Shown here: positions 41,107-49,918 of the stretch, one piece after another
Numbering within the stretch: position 1 is the stretch's first letter
Layout of the letters: each line of letters starts with the position of its first letter
From: Nocardia brasiliensis
GTDB lineage: Bacteria; Actinomycetota; Actinomycetes; Mycobacteriales; Mycobacteriaceae
NCBI RefSeq assembly: GCF_011801125.1
Contig: NZ_CP046171.1
Span: 7,564,001 to 7,628,000 of the forward strand
Direction: 5' to 3'
Length of the DNA: 64,000 nucleotides
Translations under genes and position numbers: made by a program
The notes under the pieces: model-generated
Seen by the model: the letters and a program-made list of their open reading frames with translations, nothing else
Told to the model about the DNA's origin: nothing
The model's database searches: none

Positions 41107-43316
41107 AGGCAGATCTCACGCTCCTCGGTGATCACGATGCGGCCTTCCTCGGCCAACTGGAGCAACGCGCCTTCGAGGTAGTCACGATCGCGCGAGGCCA
41201 GGCGGCGATGCAGGCGCGGCCAGCCCGCCCGGCCACCGAACTCGGTCAGTTTGGCGACCGTCCACGACGCCACCCTGGAGACCTTCTCGGCTTCGGCGAC
41301 GGCGTCGGCGACCGCGCGCTGCTCTCCGAGCTCGCGACCACGTTCGGCGTTGGCCTCTCGGGCGGCGCGACGTAGCTCCGCGGTGACCATCTCCCGAGTC
41401 CGGTCACTGACCTCCATGACAATCCCGGACAGGTGCCAGTCGTCTTCGCCGATGTCGGTCCGGCCGTCCAGCGCGGCCAGTGCGAGAGCGACCTTCTCGC
41501 GGACGAACAGGCTGTGCCCATCGAGAGCGTGGCCGTCGCCGCGGCCTCGCAGGACGTGGTTCTCGGTGATCGCCAGCTCCGCGGACTTCGGGATCGCCAC
41601 CGAGCGCGAGTAGGCGCCCCAGACCGGCCCCTCCGGCAGCGAGCACGGTTCCGGCGGCCGGTCGACGCTGATGCCAGGATCGGTCGTCGGCAGCCACACG
41701 AAGCGTTGCGGAGTGCCGCCTCCGGCGTCGCTGATGAGTGGTCCGGCCTTGGATGGCTGGACACCCAGCACGAAACACATCCGGTAGGCGTGCTTGCCGA
41801 GGGTGATTCGACGGCTCGCGTCGGCATAGGAGAAGCCGATCTCCTCCCCCGAGAATGCATTTCGAAGTTTGCCCATCAGCGTGGAGCCGGTCCGGCTGCC
41901 GATCCCGGCGAGGGTGTCGATCTCGGATTCGCTGAACAGCACCGCGCAGCGGTCCCAGGTCACGACCCGCTTTTCGATGTGGGCGTACTGGTGCGCCAGC
42001 CCCTCGCCGGAGCCGATCGGAGCAACATGCACCGGTGCGGGGAACAGGTCGGTCGCCGCCGATTCCGAGGCGCCTTTGCCGCCGCCGGATGGGCCGACGA
42101 GCGCGACGAACAAGTTGAGCGATCCCCGGCCACCGATCAACGGCGGCAACGTGATCCACGGCGGAACCGTGGTGATCAGCCGTGCCATCACAACGCCCAG
42201 CACGCTCCATGGCGAGCACATCCGCGCGAACGCGAACTGCCGGATCGTTCGCAGGCTCGCCCGGCAACCCCAGAACTCGTCGAGGGGTTCAGTCGTCGGC
42301 TCGGCGACCGGCGAGGGTTCGACCGGCCGCCGTTCGGTCGCCGCGCCGGGAATGTGCCGCTGCTCCTCGGCGACACCGGAGATCGTGGCGATGTCGATGG
42401 TCGGCGTCGCCGCGATCATCTGATGCCCGCGCGGCCCGGTCACCATGCGCACGTACTCGGCCCGCGCTGGCCCCTCACCGCGGTCTGCGCCGACCACTCG
42501 GACGAACTCCTGCCCAAGTGCCGTCAGTGCTTCTGCGACGCCGCCACGACCTTGCTCGGCCATCCGCAGCAGGGCGAGGACGTGCTGGGTTGTGGTGTCG
42601 TGGCGGCTTCCGGCGCCGAGGGAGCGTAGGTCGGTCATCGCGCGTTCGAGGCGCGCCGTGACGACGACGTTCATCGGCCCGGCGGGCAGCGCCGCCAGCA
42701 CGGCGGCGACATCGACATCGGCCAGCGGCGCTTCCGCTGGGGCGGCCAGCTCTTGGACCCACCGTGCGGGCAAGGCCGGGAACTCGTCGACACTCGGCGG
42801 CTCATCGGCCCAGAAACCATCCGGATCGCACCACCGATACGGTTTGCCAGTGTCGGGGTGGATGCTCGGCGAGACGACGGCGTAGCGGTGAAACCATTGG
42901 ATGATCTCGATGTGGGCCAGATTCGCTGCGGGAAAGGTGATCTGGGTGACCAGTCGAGTGCCTGGCGGCACGCGGTAGAAGCGGATTCCGGAAATTCCGT
43001 CGGTGCGTGCCGTAGACATCCATGTCCGGGGCAGCACGCCCCAATCCCTCACCGCGTGTGAGTATGTCGCACCGCCGGTCTTGGTGCCGTAGGCATCGAC
43101 GTCGATACCGATGACATCGTCGGGCATGCGTAACGCGATGTTGCCGTCGGCGTGCTGCTCGGTCCAGGAGTAGACGTCGGGGTATTTCGGATAGGCGCCG
43201 GAGTATCCGGTGTATCCCTCCGGTGGCGACGCCTTCTTGCCCGGCGGCAGCGGCAGAACGCCATGCCATCCGGCATCCCAGAGCCCGAGTGCAGCCGTAG
43301 CGTACGGGCCGGTCAT
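41055..43316 (-). CDS. Prim-pol/ATPase replication protein
   Basis: 753 residues, ATG in ATGA overlap. N-terminal 200 residues match the bifunctional primase/polymerase fold: GWHGVLPLPPGKKASPP, the IGIDVDAYG metal site and VSPSIHPDTGKPYRW. C-terminal half is a DUF3987-like ATPase with Walker A LVGPSGGGKGAS and SESEIDTLAG. Fuses primer synthesis with a helicase-like motor, common in actinophage and plasmid replication modules. Confidence 0.85.
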   Translation of the reverse strand: MTGPYATAALGLWDAGWHGVLPLPPGKKASPPEGYTGYSGAYPKYPDVYSWTEQHADGNIALRMPDDVIGIDVDAYGTKTGGATYSHAVRDWGVLPRTWMSTARTDGISGIRFYRVPPGTRLVTQITFPAANLAHIEIIQWFHRYAVVSPSIHPDTGKPYRWCDPDGFWADEPPSVDEFPALPARWVQELAAPAEAPLADVDVAAVLAALPAGPMNVVVTARLERAMTDLRSLGAGSRHDTTTQHVLALLRMAEQGRGGVAEALTALGQEFVRVVGADRGEGPARAEYVRMVTGPRGHQMIAATPTIDIATISGVAEEQRHIPGAATERRPVEPSPVAEPTTEPLDEFWGCRASLRTIRQFAFARMCSPWSVLGVVMARLITTVPPWITLPPLIGGRGSLNLFVALVGPSGGGKGASESAATDLFPAPVHVAPIGSGEGLAHQYAHIEKRVVTWDRCAVLFSESEIDTLAGIGSRTGSTLMGKLRNAFSGEEIGFSYADASRRITLGKHAYRMCFVLGVQPSKAGPLISDAGGGTPQRFVWLPTTDPGISVDRPPEPCSLPEGPVWGAYSRSVAIPKSAELAITENHVLRGRGDGHALDGHSLFVREKVALALAALDGRTDIGEDDWHLSGIVMEVSDRTREMVTAELRRAAREANAERGRELGEQRAVADAVAEAEKVSRVASWTVAKLTEFGGRAGWPRLHRRLASRDRDYLEGALLQLAEEGRIVITEEREICLYEASGSNGFDQPKAGI

Positions 43317-43762
43317 GGCGCGGCTCGCTTCCGCTGCCGATTGCGGGCATTGATGACGATGCATTGGCGGCAATACCGATATCCGCCGCGCCGGTAGGTG
43401 TTCGCCGTTGTGTACCGGTGCCCGCGAGCACAAGCGCGTTTGCGGGCGTTGATCGCCGTCGGCCCGCTACCGCGCAACGTGTTCTCCCGCGAGGTGACCG
43501 GCTCCAAGTGGGATGGATTGCAGCAGCGCCTGTTTCGGCAACGATGATCCAGCACGAGACCGGCGGGGACGGGGCCGATGAGCGCGGTGTAGGCGACGCG
43601 GTAGCCGCGGCGCATCCGGCCGTCGTACCAGAATTCGGCGTAGCCGCGGTAGGTCGAGGCGCGCCAGTCCCAGCATCGCCAGCGGCCGTGCCGTACGACC
43701 GCGACCTTGTCCCAGAATCGTTCCGGTAACCGCGGGTCGCCGAGTTTCGCGGCTACTCCCAT
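43313..43762 (-). CDS. HNH homing-type endonuclease
   Basis: 149 residues. CWDWRAS...GYAEFWYDGRMRRGYRVAYTAL NUMOD-like start, HNH core LVLDHRCRNRRCCNPSHLEPVT, and a basic tail with CARGH..CRQC zinc pair. Free-standing homing endonucleases of this form are frequent in phage replication regions. Coupled to the prim-pol gene. Confidence 0.88.
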   Translation of the reverse strand: MGVAAKLGDPRLPERFWDKVAVVRHGRWRCWDWRASTYRGYAEFWYDGRMRRGYRVAYTALIGPVPAGLVLDHRCRNRRCCNPSHLEPVTSRENTLRGSGPTAINARKRACARGHRYTTANTYRRGGYRYCRQCIVINARNRQRKRAAP

Positions 43763-43893
43763 TTGAGGTCCATCCAGCTCGGACCGTCACAATCGCCTAA
43801 GCCGCGGCCGTAGTCGATGCTGGCGTCGTTCTTGGCTTCGACCATTTGTTGTTCGAGTTGGTCTGCGGCCCAGATGGTTTCATTGTGGCGCAT
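43753..43893 (-). CDS. Small hypothetical protein
   Basis: 46 residues; ATG overlaps the end of the preceding gene and its stop overlaps the HNH start by 10 nt. MRHNETIWAADQLEQQMVEA is acidic and helical. Short coupled early gene. Confidence 0.5.
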   Translation of the reverse strand: MRHNETIWAADQLEQQMVEAKNDASIDYGRGLGDCDGPSWMDLKWE

Positions 43894-44068
43894 TGGTCAT
43901 CCCCTGCTGTGTCGGTGCGTCGAGGGGCGGTTCGTAGTGGAGGTGAACGCCGACCTGGTGGCCGGGGAGGAAGGCGAGGACGTCCTCGCCAGTGATGGTT
44001 GCTTCGATCGTGATGCGGCCGTCGGGGCCATGTTGGACCTCCGTGACGGTGCCGAGAATGACAGACAT
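43880..44068 (-). CDS. Small beta-rich protein
   Basis: 62 residues. VILGTVTEVQHGPDGRITIEATITGEDVLAF looks like an Sm/OB-like barrel. Downstream of the clamp gene. Function unknown. Confidence 0.6.
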   Translation of the reverse strand: MSVILGTVTEVQHGPDGRITIEATITGEDVLAFLPGHQVGVHLHYEPPLDAPTQQGMTNAPQ

Positions 44069-44095
44069 GAGCGTTCTTTCTGGATGGCTTGCTGG

Positions 44096-45211
44096 TCAGC
44101 GCACGGGCATGACAGCGCAAAGGGCTGGTACAGAGGGCTTTTCGAGCGAGCGCGCATGATCGCCGGGGTAGGCGAGCAGCGGTCTGCGGTCGGCGGGATC
44201 GCTGAATCCCAAAGTGACGGAATCGGATTTGAGTCCCACGACCATGCTTCGGAGGAACGCTGCGTTGCACCTGGTGGTGATCGGTGTGCCGATCGACTGG
44301 CAGTGCACCAGCTCGCGGGCGCTGCCGGTTGCCTCGCCGGTATCGGTCACGGTGACCGTGAATCCGTCACTGGCGGTGGTGAGGGTGACGTGGGCGGTCT
44401 TGCCTGCGACGACCTCGACGCGACGCAATGCCGCAACGAGGTCGGCGGATGGCATCGAGACCATCGCCGCGTGGGGATAGGCGAGTACGCGCTGCCATGT
44501 GGGGTAGTCGTGTGCCAGCGATCGTGTCGTGCCCATCATCGAGGCGGTCGAGAGCCCGAAGGTGGTGCCGAAATGCAGTGTCGGGTCTACGCCGTCGGCC
44601 GTGCGCACGATGGCCGCGAGGGAGTCCGCGGGCAGCAACGTGCGCGCGTCGGCGGCGTCCCATTCGAGGTAGGTGATCGCCATGCGCCACCTGTCGGTCG
44701 CGACGACCGCCAGCCGTCCCTCGCTGGCCTCGAGCCGGATGCCGAACAACGATTTCAGCGCTGCGGCGTCGCCACCGGTCAACGCGCCGCAGGCGCGAGT
44801 CACCGCTTCAGCGAACCGTTCGCCGTCGACGGTGGCTGTTGCGGCAGCCGGAGTCGGCAGGGCCGGGTAGGTCGTCGAGGCCATGGTCGGCAATCCGAAA
44901 ACCGACGCGCCTGCCTCGATGGCCAGCACCCTGGCGCTCAGTCCCAGGTGAATTTCTGTGCGCGGCAGCTCTTTCGTGAGCCGGGCGAGTAGCCGTCCGG
45001 AGACGAGGGTGTCGCCGGGCCGGAGGACTTGCGCCTCCAGGCGGGACAGCAGCGAGGTTTCGAGGTCACAGGCCGACAGCGTCAGTTTGTTCTGGTCGGC
45101 GCTGAGCACGATGCCGCCGTGCTCGGGGGCGATCGGACGCTCCGGTACAGCCTTGCTGACCGCCGCTACTGCCGCAGCGAACGCCTTGTGCTCGACGACT
45201 GCCTGCATCAT
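44096..45211 (-). CDS. dnaN: DNA polymerase sliding clamp (DnaN-like)
   Basis: 371 residues, the usual beta-clamp length, starting MMQAVVEHKAFAAAVAAVSKAV at the ATGA overlap. Contains the three-domain clamp pattern, e.g. LSACDLETSLLSRLEA, VVATDRWRMAI and a C-terminal PVRP-like end (CAVMPVR), which in DnaN closes the binding groove. A phage-encoded clamp could recruit host DNA polymerase III to the phage fork. Divergent from host clamps in the loops as expected of phage copies. Confidence 0.9.
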   Translation of the reverse strand: MMQAVVEHKAFAAAVAAVSKAVPERPIAPEHGGIVLSADQNKLTLSACDLETSLLSRLEAQVLRPGDTLVSGRLLARLTKELPRTEIHLGLSARVLAIEAGASVFGLPTMASTTYPALPTPAAATATVDGERFAEAVTRACGALTGGDAAALKSLFGIRLEASEGRLAVVATDRWRMAITYLEWDAADARTLLPADSLAAIVRTADGVDPTLHFGTTFGLSTASMMGTTRSLAHDYPTWQRVLAYPHAAMVSMPSADLVAALRRVEVVAGKTAHVTLTTASDGFTVTVTDTGEATGSARELVHCQSIGTPITTRCNAAFLRSMVVGLKSDSVTLGFSDPADRRPLLAYPGDHARSLEKPSVPALCAVMPVR

Positions 45212-46098
45212 CGTGATGCCCGCGTCGTCGTGAAATCGCAAGAGCTGCACAATGGCCCAGTGCGCGCAATGTGTGTGCCCGCCCCGTTGCCCCACGTTGC
45301 TTTGGTCCCGCGATGGCCTGCGGCGGCGACGTCGCGTTGCAATTGGTCGATCTCGGCGGCGACGTCCGGGAACCACATTCGGATCTCTTCCAGCTCACCA
45401 GGTTTGGCGAAGGACCCGCACAAGCACTCGCCGGACATGTGCAGCAGCTGTGACACTTCGTTGAGTGGTACGTCGCTGTGCATCCGCCGATAGGTGGTCA
45501 AGTCCAGTGCTGTCCACATCGCGATCGGCGAAACCCAGATCACCGAATCCACGCGCTCATACAGCGGCACGATCTGACGCCGCTTCGATTCCTGCCGTCG
45601 CCGACCGGCGATGAATGCGACCCGTTCCTTGCGACCGTCGGCGACAAGCTTCCTGCGGGCCTGGCGTAGTCCTCGCTCCTTCAATCGCTGATACATCTTG
45701 ATGTGATGGCCTGGACCGGGGAATCCCTGCTCGAGTACCAGTTCCCGGTAGGTACGCGGGGCGATCTCCTCGATCAGGGGGATGCCCAGTGACTCGCAGG
45801 TCGCCCTGACGAATTCGCGTGTCTGCTCGATGCCGATCGTCGTGTTGCAGTGGATTGCGTGCGTGGCTCGCGAGCGCATCAGATGTGTCAGCACAGTCGA
45901 GTCGTTGCCGCCGGAGAACAGGATCGCCGTGGCTGCTAACCGCTTTCCCTCCAAGTGTTTTTCCAGCGCTCGGTCGTAGACGAAGTGCGCTTGATCGATG
46001 AGGTTGATGACCCGTTTCGCCCTTTGCAGCTCGGAGAGTTCGGCGACGATCTCTATCGGCGTCGGGCTGTCCAGGCCGGGGGCCATGGGATCTTCCAT
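45208..46098 (-). CDS. PP-loop ATPase, PAPS-reductase family
   Basis: 296 residues. PP-loop FSGGNDSTVL at 61-70, then HCNTTIGIEQTREFV and RRRQESKRR. C-terminal Cys residues (GECLCGSFAKPGELE, CSSC) suggest an Fe-S or zinc site as in DndC/PAPS reductase-like enzymes. Activates a substrate with ATP; in phages the target is unknown, with DNA or tRNA sulfur modification as options. No dnd partner genes are present nearby. Coupled to dnaN. Confidence 0.85.
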   Translation of the reverse strand: MEDPMAPGLDSPTPIEIVAELSELQRAKRVINLIDQAHFVYDRALEKHLEGKRLAATAILFSGGNDSTVLTHLMRSRATHAIHCNTTIGIEQTREFVRATCESLGIPLIEEIAPRTYRELVLEQGFPGPGHHIKMYQRLKERGLRQARRKLVADGRKERVAFIAGRRRQESKRRQIVPLYERVDSVIWVSPIAMWTALDLTTYRRMHSDVPLNEVSQLLHMSGECLCGSFAKPGELEEIRMWFPDVAAEIDQLQRDVAAAGHRGTKATWGNGAGTHIARTGPLCSSCDFTTTRASR

Positions 46099-46158
46099 CG
46101 TGTCCCTCTCGGTTCACCACCGGCGGAGCAGACAGTCCGCCCCACCGGTGGTGCGATC

Positions 46159-46851
46159 TCAGCCCTGCTGACGCTGCTGAGCCGCGGTGAGCTCGGCGAT
46201 GGCAGCGAACGCGGCCTCACTGATCCCCAGGCTGGCCGCCGTCGGTCCGTGCACCGGCCCCTGCTGCTGGGGCGGAGTCTGCGGTGCGGGTTGCTGGTAG
46301 ACCGGAGGCTGGGCGGGCGCCTGCGGCGCCTGCTGCTGATAGGCGGGGGGCTGGTATGCCGTGGCAGCGGGCTGGATGGGCGGCGTGACCGGTGGCTGTC
46401 CGGTGGTGCCGAGGATCTGCGACTGCGCGGTGATCTTCGGCGGCGAGTAGATCGCCGAGTGCAGGCGAGGCGCGTTGTAGCCAGGGGTCGTGCTGGTGCC
46501 GTCGCCGATGTACCGGATCGCCAGGAACCCGCCCTCTTCCACTTCGCGCTTGCCGACGTGTTCGAGTGCTGTTGAGACAGCGCGCAATTGGTCGGTGCTC
46601 TGCTTGAGGAAGAACCTGCGTAGTCCGTCGTCTTCGGCGTCTTCGCGCAGGGCCGTCTGGATGGTGACGATGATCTGCATCTTCGGCTTGCCGTCGTCCC
46701 AGTACAGCAGCTTGCCGTCTTTGAGGTCGGTCTGCTGGACGACCTCGGGCGCCTTGGTGATCACTCCGCCGACCTCGAGGCCGATCGGATCGCCCTTTTT
46801 GAAGGCGGCGCGAGGTCCTTTGCCGCCGAACAGGATGCTTTCCATATCCAT
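46159..46851 (-). CDS. Unknown replication-module protein with Pro/Gln-rich tail
   Basis: 230 residues. Residues 1-145 are compact beta-rich (SILFGGKGPRAAFKKGDPIG, KMQIIVTIQTAL) and residues 146-210 are a P/Q/A-rich linker, then a short helical end (LGISEAAFAAIAEL). The architecture recalls OB-fold SSB-like proteins with flexible tails, and context between the nuclease and PP-loop genes would fit, but no SSB signature is certain. Confidence 0.6.
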   Translation of the reverse strand: MDMESILFGGKGPRAAFKKGDPIGLEVGGVITKAPEVVQQTDLKDGKLLYWDDGKPKMQIIVTIQTALREDAEDDGLRRFFLKQSTDQLRAVSTALEHVGKREVEEGGFLAIRYIGDGTSTTPGYNAPRLHSAIYSPPKITAQSQILGTTGQPPVTPPIQPAATAYQPPAYQQQAPQAPAQPPVYQQPAPQTPPQQQGPVHGPTAASLGISEAAFAAIAELTAAQQRQQG

Positions 46852-46915
46852 AGACGTATGTCCTTGTCTGGTAGAGGTTTCCGCAGTCTTGACCCGCTGC
46901 GAATCGGGCGCGGTC

Positions 46916-47080
46916 TCAGCGTGTGCGGTACGGGTTGCGGCCGAAACGAGTGAGCAGCCAGGCGAAACCTGTGTGCGCCGGGCGGTTTCGGCAGTGGGGA
47001 GGTGCGGCCAGCGCGTCGCGTTCCGCGCGCTCGTCGAGGGCTTGCTGGTAGCGCTGCTGGGAGTCCAAGAACCGGCCCAT
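46916..47080 (-). CDS. Small hypothetical protein
   Basis: 54 residues from ATG overlapping the nuclease stop by one base (TAATG). Basic, helical (QQRYQQALDERAERDAL). No function visible. Confidence 0.55.
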   Translation of the reverse strand: MGRFLDSQQRYQQALDERAERDALAAPPHCRNRPAHTGFAWLLTRFGRNPYRTR

Positions 47081-47847
47081 TACTGCACCTGGCCGGGGAT
47101 GCAATGCGCGCCGACGACGGGGCGCGCGGTCTTCCAGGCGCAGAACGAGCAGTCTTCGGTCGAGGCAGGGATGAGCTGATAGCGCTCGGGGTGGTGCTCA
47201 ACATCGAGGTCGGCGCACAGGCCGACGAGAGTGACGTACCGCTGCTCGAGACGCTGGGCCACGGCCGGGTCGAACGGCACGCTCCAGAGCACGGAGTCGG
47301 CGATCAGGCCACCGCGAGGTAGCAGCCATATGGCGACTGCCCGGACCTCGCGGCCGGTGGCTGCGAGTGCGGCGCCGTAGGTTTGGCCTTGCATCTGATA
47401 GACCGATTTGGGGCCGCGTCGACCTGCGGCGCGTTTGATGGCGTCTTTGCCGAGGAATTTGTGGTCGATGACGGTCCCGGTGTCGGAATCGAACAGGTCG
47501 AGGTTGCCCTCCATGCCCGGCCACGCCGAAACGCGGTGCTCGATGAGCCATCGGTCGCGCCCGAGACGCTGGTTGTCCATCTCGAAGCTTTTCGCGAACC
47601 ACAGGTGCGCACCCGTGCCGACAGCGCTGGGCAGGGGATCGAATTGCGGTGCGACAGCAGGTGCGCCCATGAGGCCGAACCCGATCCGCCGCGGGCAGGG
47701 GTGTCCGATCTCGGACGGGCCGAGCGCGACCTGAAGCGACCTCGGAGAGTGCGAAATCGCATACCCGATTACCGCTTTCATGTCTGCGAGCAGGTTCTCG
47801 GTGACGAGGTTGTCGAAGTCGAAGATCTCTTCCATCGACGCGTTCAT
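47080..47847 (-). CDS. Cas4/RecB-like PD-(D/E)XK nuclease
   Basis: 255 residues. Cys51 in HPCPRRIGFG, Asp117 in the GNLDLFD motif, Asp128 and Lys130 in VIDHKF, YQMQGQTYG (motif III), then a terminal Cys cluster (CSFCAWK ... HC): the Cas4/AddB-type Fe-S nuclease plan. Likely 5'-3' exonuclease for phage recombination or replication. Upstream WhiB-like gene overlaps by ATGA. Confidence 0.85.
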   Translation of the reverse strand: MNASMEEIFDFDNLVTENLLADMKAVIGYAISHSPRSLQVALGPSEIGHPCPRRIGFGLMGAPAVAPQFDPLPSAVGTGAHLWFAKSFEMDNQRLGRDRWLIEHRVSAWPGMEGNLDLFDSDTGTVIDHKFLGKDAIKRAAGRRGPKSVYQMQGQTYGAALAATGREVRAVAIWLLPRGGLIADSVLWSVPFDPAVAQRLEQRYVTLVGLCADLDVEHHPERYQLIPASTEDCSFCAWKTARPVVGAHCIPGQVQ

Positions 47848-48344
47848 GCGACGGCCGCCGCCTTCTTGGCGTGGTAGCGAATCACCTGCGCGCATTTGCG
47901 GCACCGGCCGTAGGAGTCCTTCTCTCGGATGCCCGACGGAAAGCGGGCCTCCGAGAGCGCTGTTCGCGTGGCCATGGGATCGCCGCACCGGCGGCACGGC
48001 TCGGTTTTGATCTCCCTGATCGGCTCCACCACCACTGGCCGTCCGGCCGCGACTGCTTCGAGGCGACGCGTGTCCGACGCTGGTGTGCAGTTCCTGCCGC
48101 CGACGGCGATGCCCGCGACGACCATGCCTACCGTCGCGCGACGGCGCAGGTGGAACTTCGCGCAGGCGGCGATGACGTCGCATCCGGCGCAGCGCTGCGC
48201 CGCCGCAGCTTCGCGGAGTTCATGACCTTTCGGGAGCAGATCGGTCGACCATCGTTCCGGCGGCTGGTCCCGGCACAGGGCGCGGTGGCGCCAGTCCTCC
48301 CGCTCATCGCTCGGCGTGGCCTGATACGGGTTGTTCACTTGCAC
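47844..48344 (-). CDS. WhiB-like regulator with C-terminal zinc ribbon (second copy)
   Basis: 166 residues, GTG start. Cys24, Cys52, Cys55 and Cys61 give the same C-x27-C-x2-C-x5-C spacing as the first WhiB-like gene. GMVVAGIAVGG replaces GIWGG. The C-terminal part carries another CxxC pair set (PCRRCGDPM ... GRCRKC). Probably regulates early or late phage promoters with the sigma factor. Confidence 0.85.
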   Translation of the reverse strand: MQVNNPYQATPSDEREDWRHRALCRDQPPERWSTDLLPKGHELREAAAAQRCAGCDVIAACAKFHLRRRATVGMVVAGIAVGGRNCTPASDTRRLEAVAAGRPVVVEPIREIKTEPCRRCGDPMATRTALSEARFPSGIREKDSYGRCRKCAQVIRYHAKKAAAVA

Positions 48345-48472
48345 GCTCCCTTCGTCGAGCCGGTTGATACGGCGTGCGCGCCGTGTCCGGCGGGGCCGAA
48401 CAGAGCCAGCCCGGCCGCGGCGAGGGTGGCTGTGGCGGCGATGGTGACTGTGATCGCGAAGGCGCGCGTCAT
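48335..48472 (-). CDS. Short secreted or membrane peptide
   Basis: 45 residues; ATG in ATGA overlap, stop overlaps the WhiB-like start by 10 nt. Sequence TRAFAITVTIAATATLAAAGLALFG is one hydrophobic segment after a basic start, followed by a Gly/His/Ser tail. Single-pass inner membrane or signal peptide. Confidence 0.55.
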   Translation of the reverse strand: MTRAFAITVTIAATATLAAAGLALFGPAGHGAHAVSTGSTKGACK

Positions 48473-48873
48473 CGCGGCTGGTCCTGGTCGTCGAACTCGA
48501 GCGGGCTACAGCGCGACAGGGCGGGGGCCTTACCGTCTGCGGCGGTGACCGCGTAACCCCACCGGTGTCCCTCGTCCTGATGGCGTTGAACCTCGAGGAG
48601 CCAGGCTTCTTCGAGGTCTCCGAGGGAGATCCCCAGTGAGCGCAGCAGGTGCTCGGCGTCGTGCCGGTTCAGCCCGCGCTGGTCGAGCTCTGCTGCTGAG
48701 ATACCTAATGCGACAATGGCTTTGCCGATGATGCACGAACCGACCAGCACGCCGTTCTCGTCGGTTTCGACGTTGACGCAATCGCCGATCTTGTCGTAGA
48801 TGTGATCTGGGTGCGCGGCGGCGATCTGGCGGACCTTGCTGATGACGTCCGCGACGGTGACGTGGTGAACCAT
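48469..48873 (-). CDS. Unknown GVLVGSCIIGKA family, copy 1
   Basis: 134 residues. ISKVRQIAAAHPDHIYD start, core CVNVETDENGVLVGSCIIGK then AIVALG, and a C-terminal WLLEVQRHQDEGHRWGYAV. It shares the core and the W..VQ..QD..W..AV end with the two next genes. Internal Cys may be structural. Function unknown. Confidence 0.75.
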   Translation of the reverse strand: MVHHVTVADVISKVRQIAAAHPDHIYDKIGDCVNVETDENGVLVGSCIIGKAIVALGISAAELDQRGLNRHDAEHLLRSLGISLGDLEEAWLLEVQRHQDEGHRWGYAVTAADGKAPALSRCSPLEFDDQDQPR

Positions 48874-49298
48874 CAGACCGCCGCTTTCGTCAGTTCGGCG
48901 ACCACGCGGGGAAACCGGGCACTGGCGATGTCGACGGCCTCGGACCACGTGTGCTTGTGGTCTTGGTTTCGCTGCACGTCGTTGATCCAGTAAGGGGTGT
49001 TGATCGGATCGCTGAAGGCGGTGCGAATTCCCAGGTAGGACAGCATCATCCACGCGGACTTGCTGCGGTCGGTGAGTTGCTGGGGGGCAAAACCGAGCGC
49101 GATCAGCGCCCGGCCCACCAGGCACGAACCGACCAGCACACCGTTGACGTCGGCAACGTAGACACATCGCCGCACGCCGTCGTCATCCGAACGCGGTGGC
49201 GGCTCGTAGACGAAGCCGGGACTTTCGCGAGCGAGCTCGAGGATCTTGCGAGCGACGTCGCCCGTGGTAACGGATTTGGGCATGGCTGTAGTGCTCAT
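48873..49298 (-). CDS. Unknown GVLVGSCIIGKA family, copy 2
   Basis: 141 residues. Core CVYVADVNGVLVGSCLVGRA, then LIALG, and C-terminal YWINDVQRNQDHKHTWSEAV. Tandem paralogue, ATGA-coupled to copy 1. Confidence 0.75.
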   Translation of the reverse strand: MSTTAMPKSVTTGDVARKILELARESPGFVYEPPPRSDDDGVRRCVYVADVNGVLVGSCLVGRALIALGFAPQQLTDRSKSAWMMLSYLGIRTAFSDPINTPYWINDVQRNQDHKHTWSEAVDIASARFPRVVAELTKAAV

Positions 49299-49357
49299 GG
49301 ATTTCTCCGGATGTGAGTGAGTGCCGAGAAGGAGTGGCGGTCAACGGTTTTAGAGCG

Positions 49358-49741
49358 CTACAGCGGCGCTTGCATGTCGGCCTTGGCGATCACCGCGCCC
49401 CACGGTTCGTCGAGGTCTTGCCAGATCTGGACAGCGGTCAACCAGGCCAGCTGCGGTCCGCGCCGCCAGCCGAGTAGTTCGTAGATGCCGTAGTCGATTC
49501 GCTTGGAATTGATGGTGTCGGTCACTCCGTCGGCGATACGCGTGTCGAAGAACGAAGCCGGAACACCGAGGGTGACAAGAGCTTTTCCGACGATGCAATC
49601 ACCGATGCCGTTACGCACGTACACGCATTTGGTGGCCGCGCCGGAGCGATAGACGACCGCGGGGTTTTGCGCTGCGATGCGGCGGACTTCGGCGATGACA
49701 TCTTCGATTGCGGGCGAAACAGGTGATTTCGCGGCGGTCAT
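49358..49741 (-). CDS. Unknown GVLVGSCIIGKA family, copy 3
   Basis: 127 residues, ATG after AGGACCCCA. Core CVYVRNGIGDCIVGKA, then LVTLG, and C-terminal WLTAVQIWQDLDEPWGAVI. Most divergent and without the central NGVLVGS wording. Together the three copies suggest gene amplification of one phage function. Confidence 0.75.
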   Translation of the reverse strand: MTAAKSPVSPAIEDVIAEVRRIAAQNPAVVYRSGAATKCVYVRNGIGDCIVGKALVTLGVPASFFDTRIADGVTDTINSKRIDYGIYELLGWRRGPQLAWLTAVQIWQDLDEPWGAVIAKADMQAPL

Positions 49742-49917
49742 TGGGGTCCTTTCGCTACGGTGCGGACTATCGCTGCGGAATGGATGGCGAATAGCCAGCG
49801 ACGGATCGAGAGCTCGTCGCAGTCGAAGTAGCTGGCGCGCCACTCGGCCTGCTCGCCGATCTCCTCGAGCTCGGCCAACGTGCGGTCGCGAAGACGGAAT
49901 GGCGGCGGGAGTGTCAT
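49738..49917 (-). CDS. Small hypothetical protein
   Basis: 59 residues; its stop overlaps the start of copy 3 by ATGA. RTLAELEEIGEQAEWRASYFDCDELSI is helical. Not recognised. Confidence 0.6.
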   Translation of the reverse strand: MTLPPPFRLRDRTLAELEEIGEQAEWRASYFDCDELSIRRWLFAIHSAAIVRTVAKGPQ

Positions 49918-49918
49918 C

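Noticed and set aside
45208..46098. Complete DNA phosphorothioation (dnd) system
   Set aside because: Only a DndC-like PP-loop protein is present; no dndA, B, D or E neighbours.
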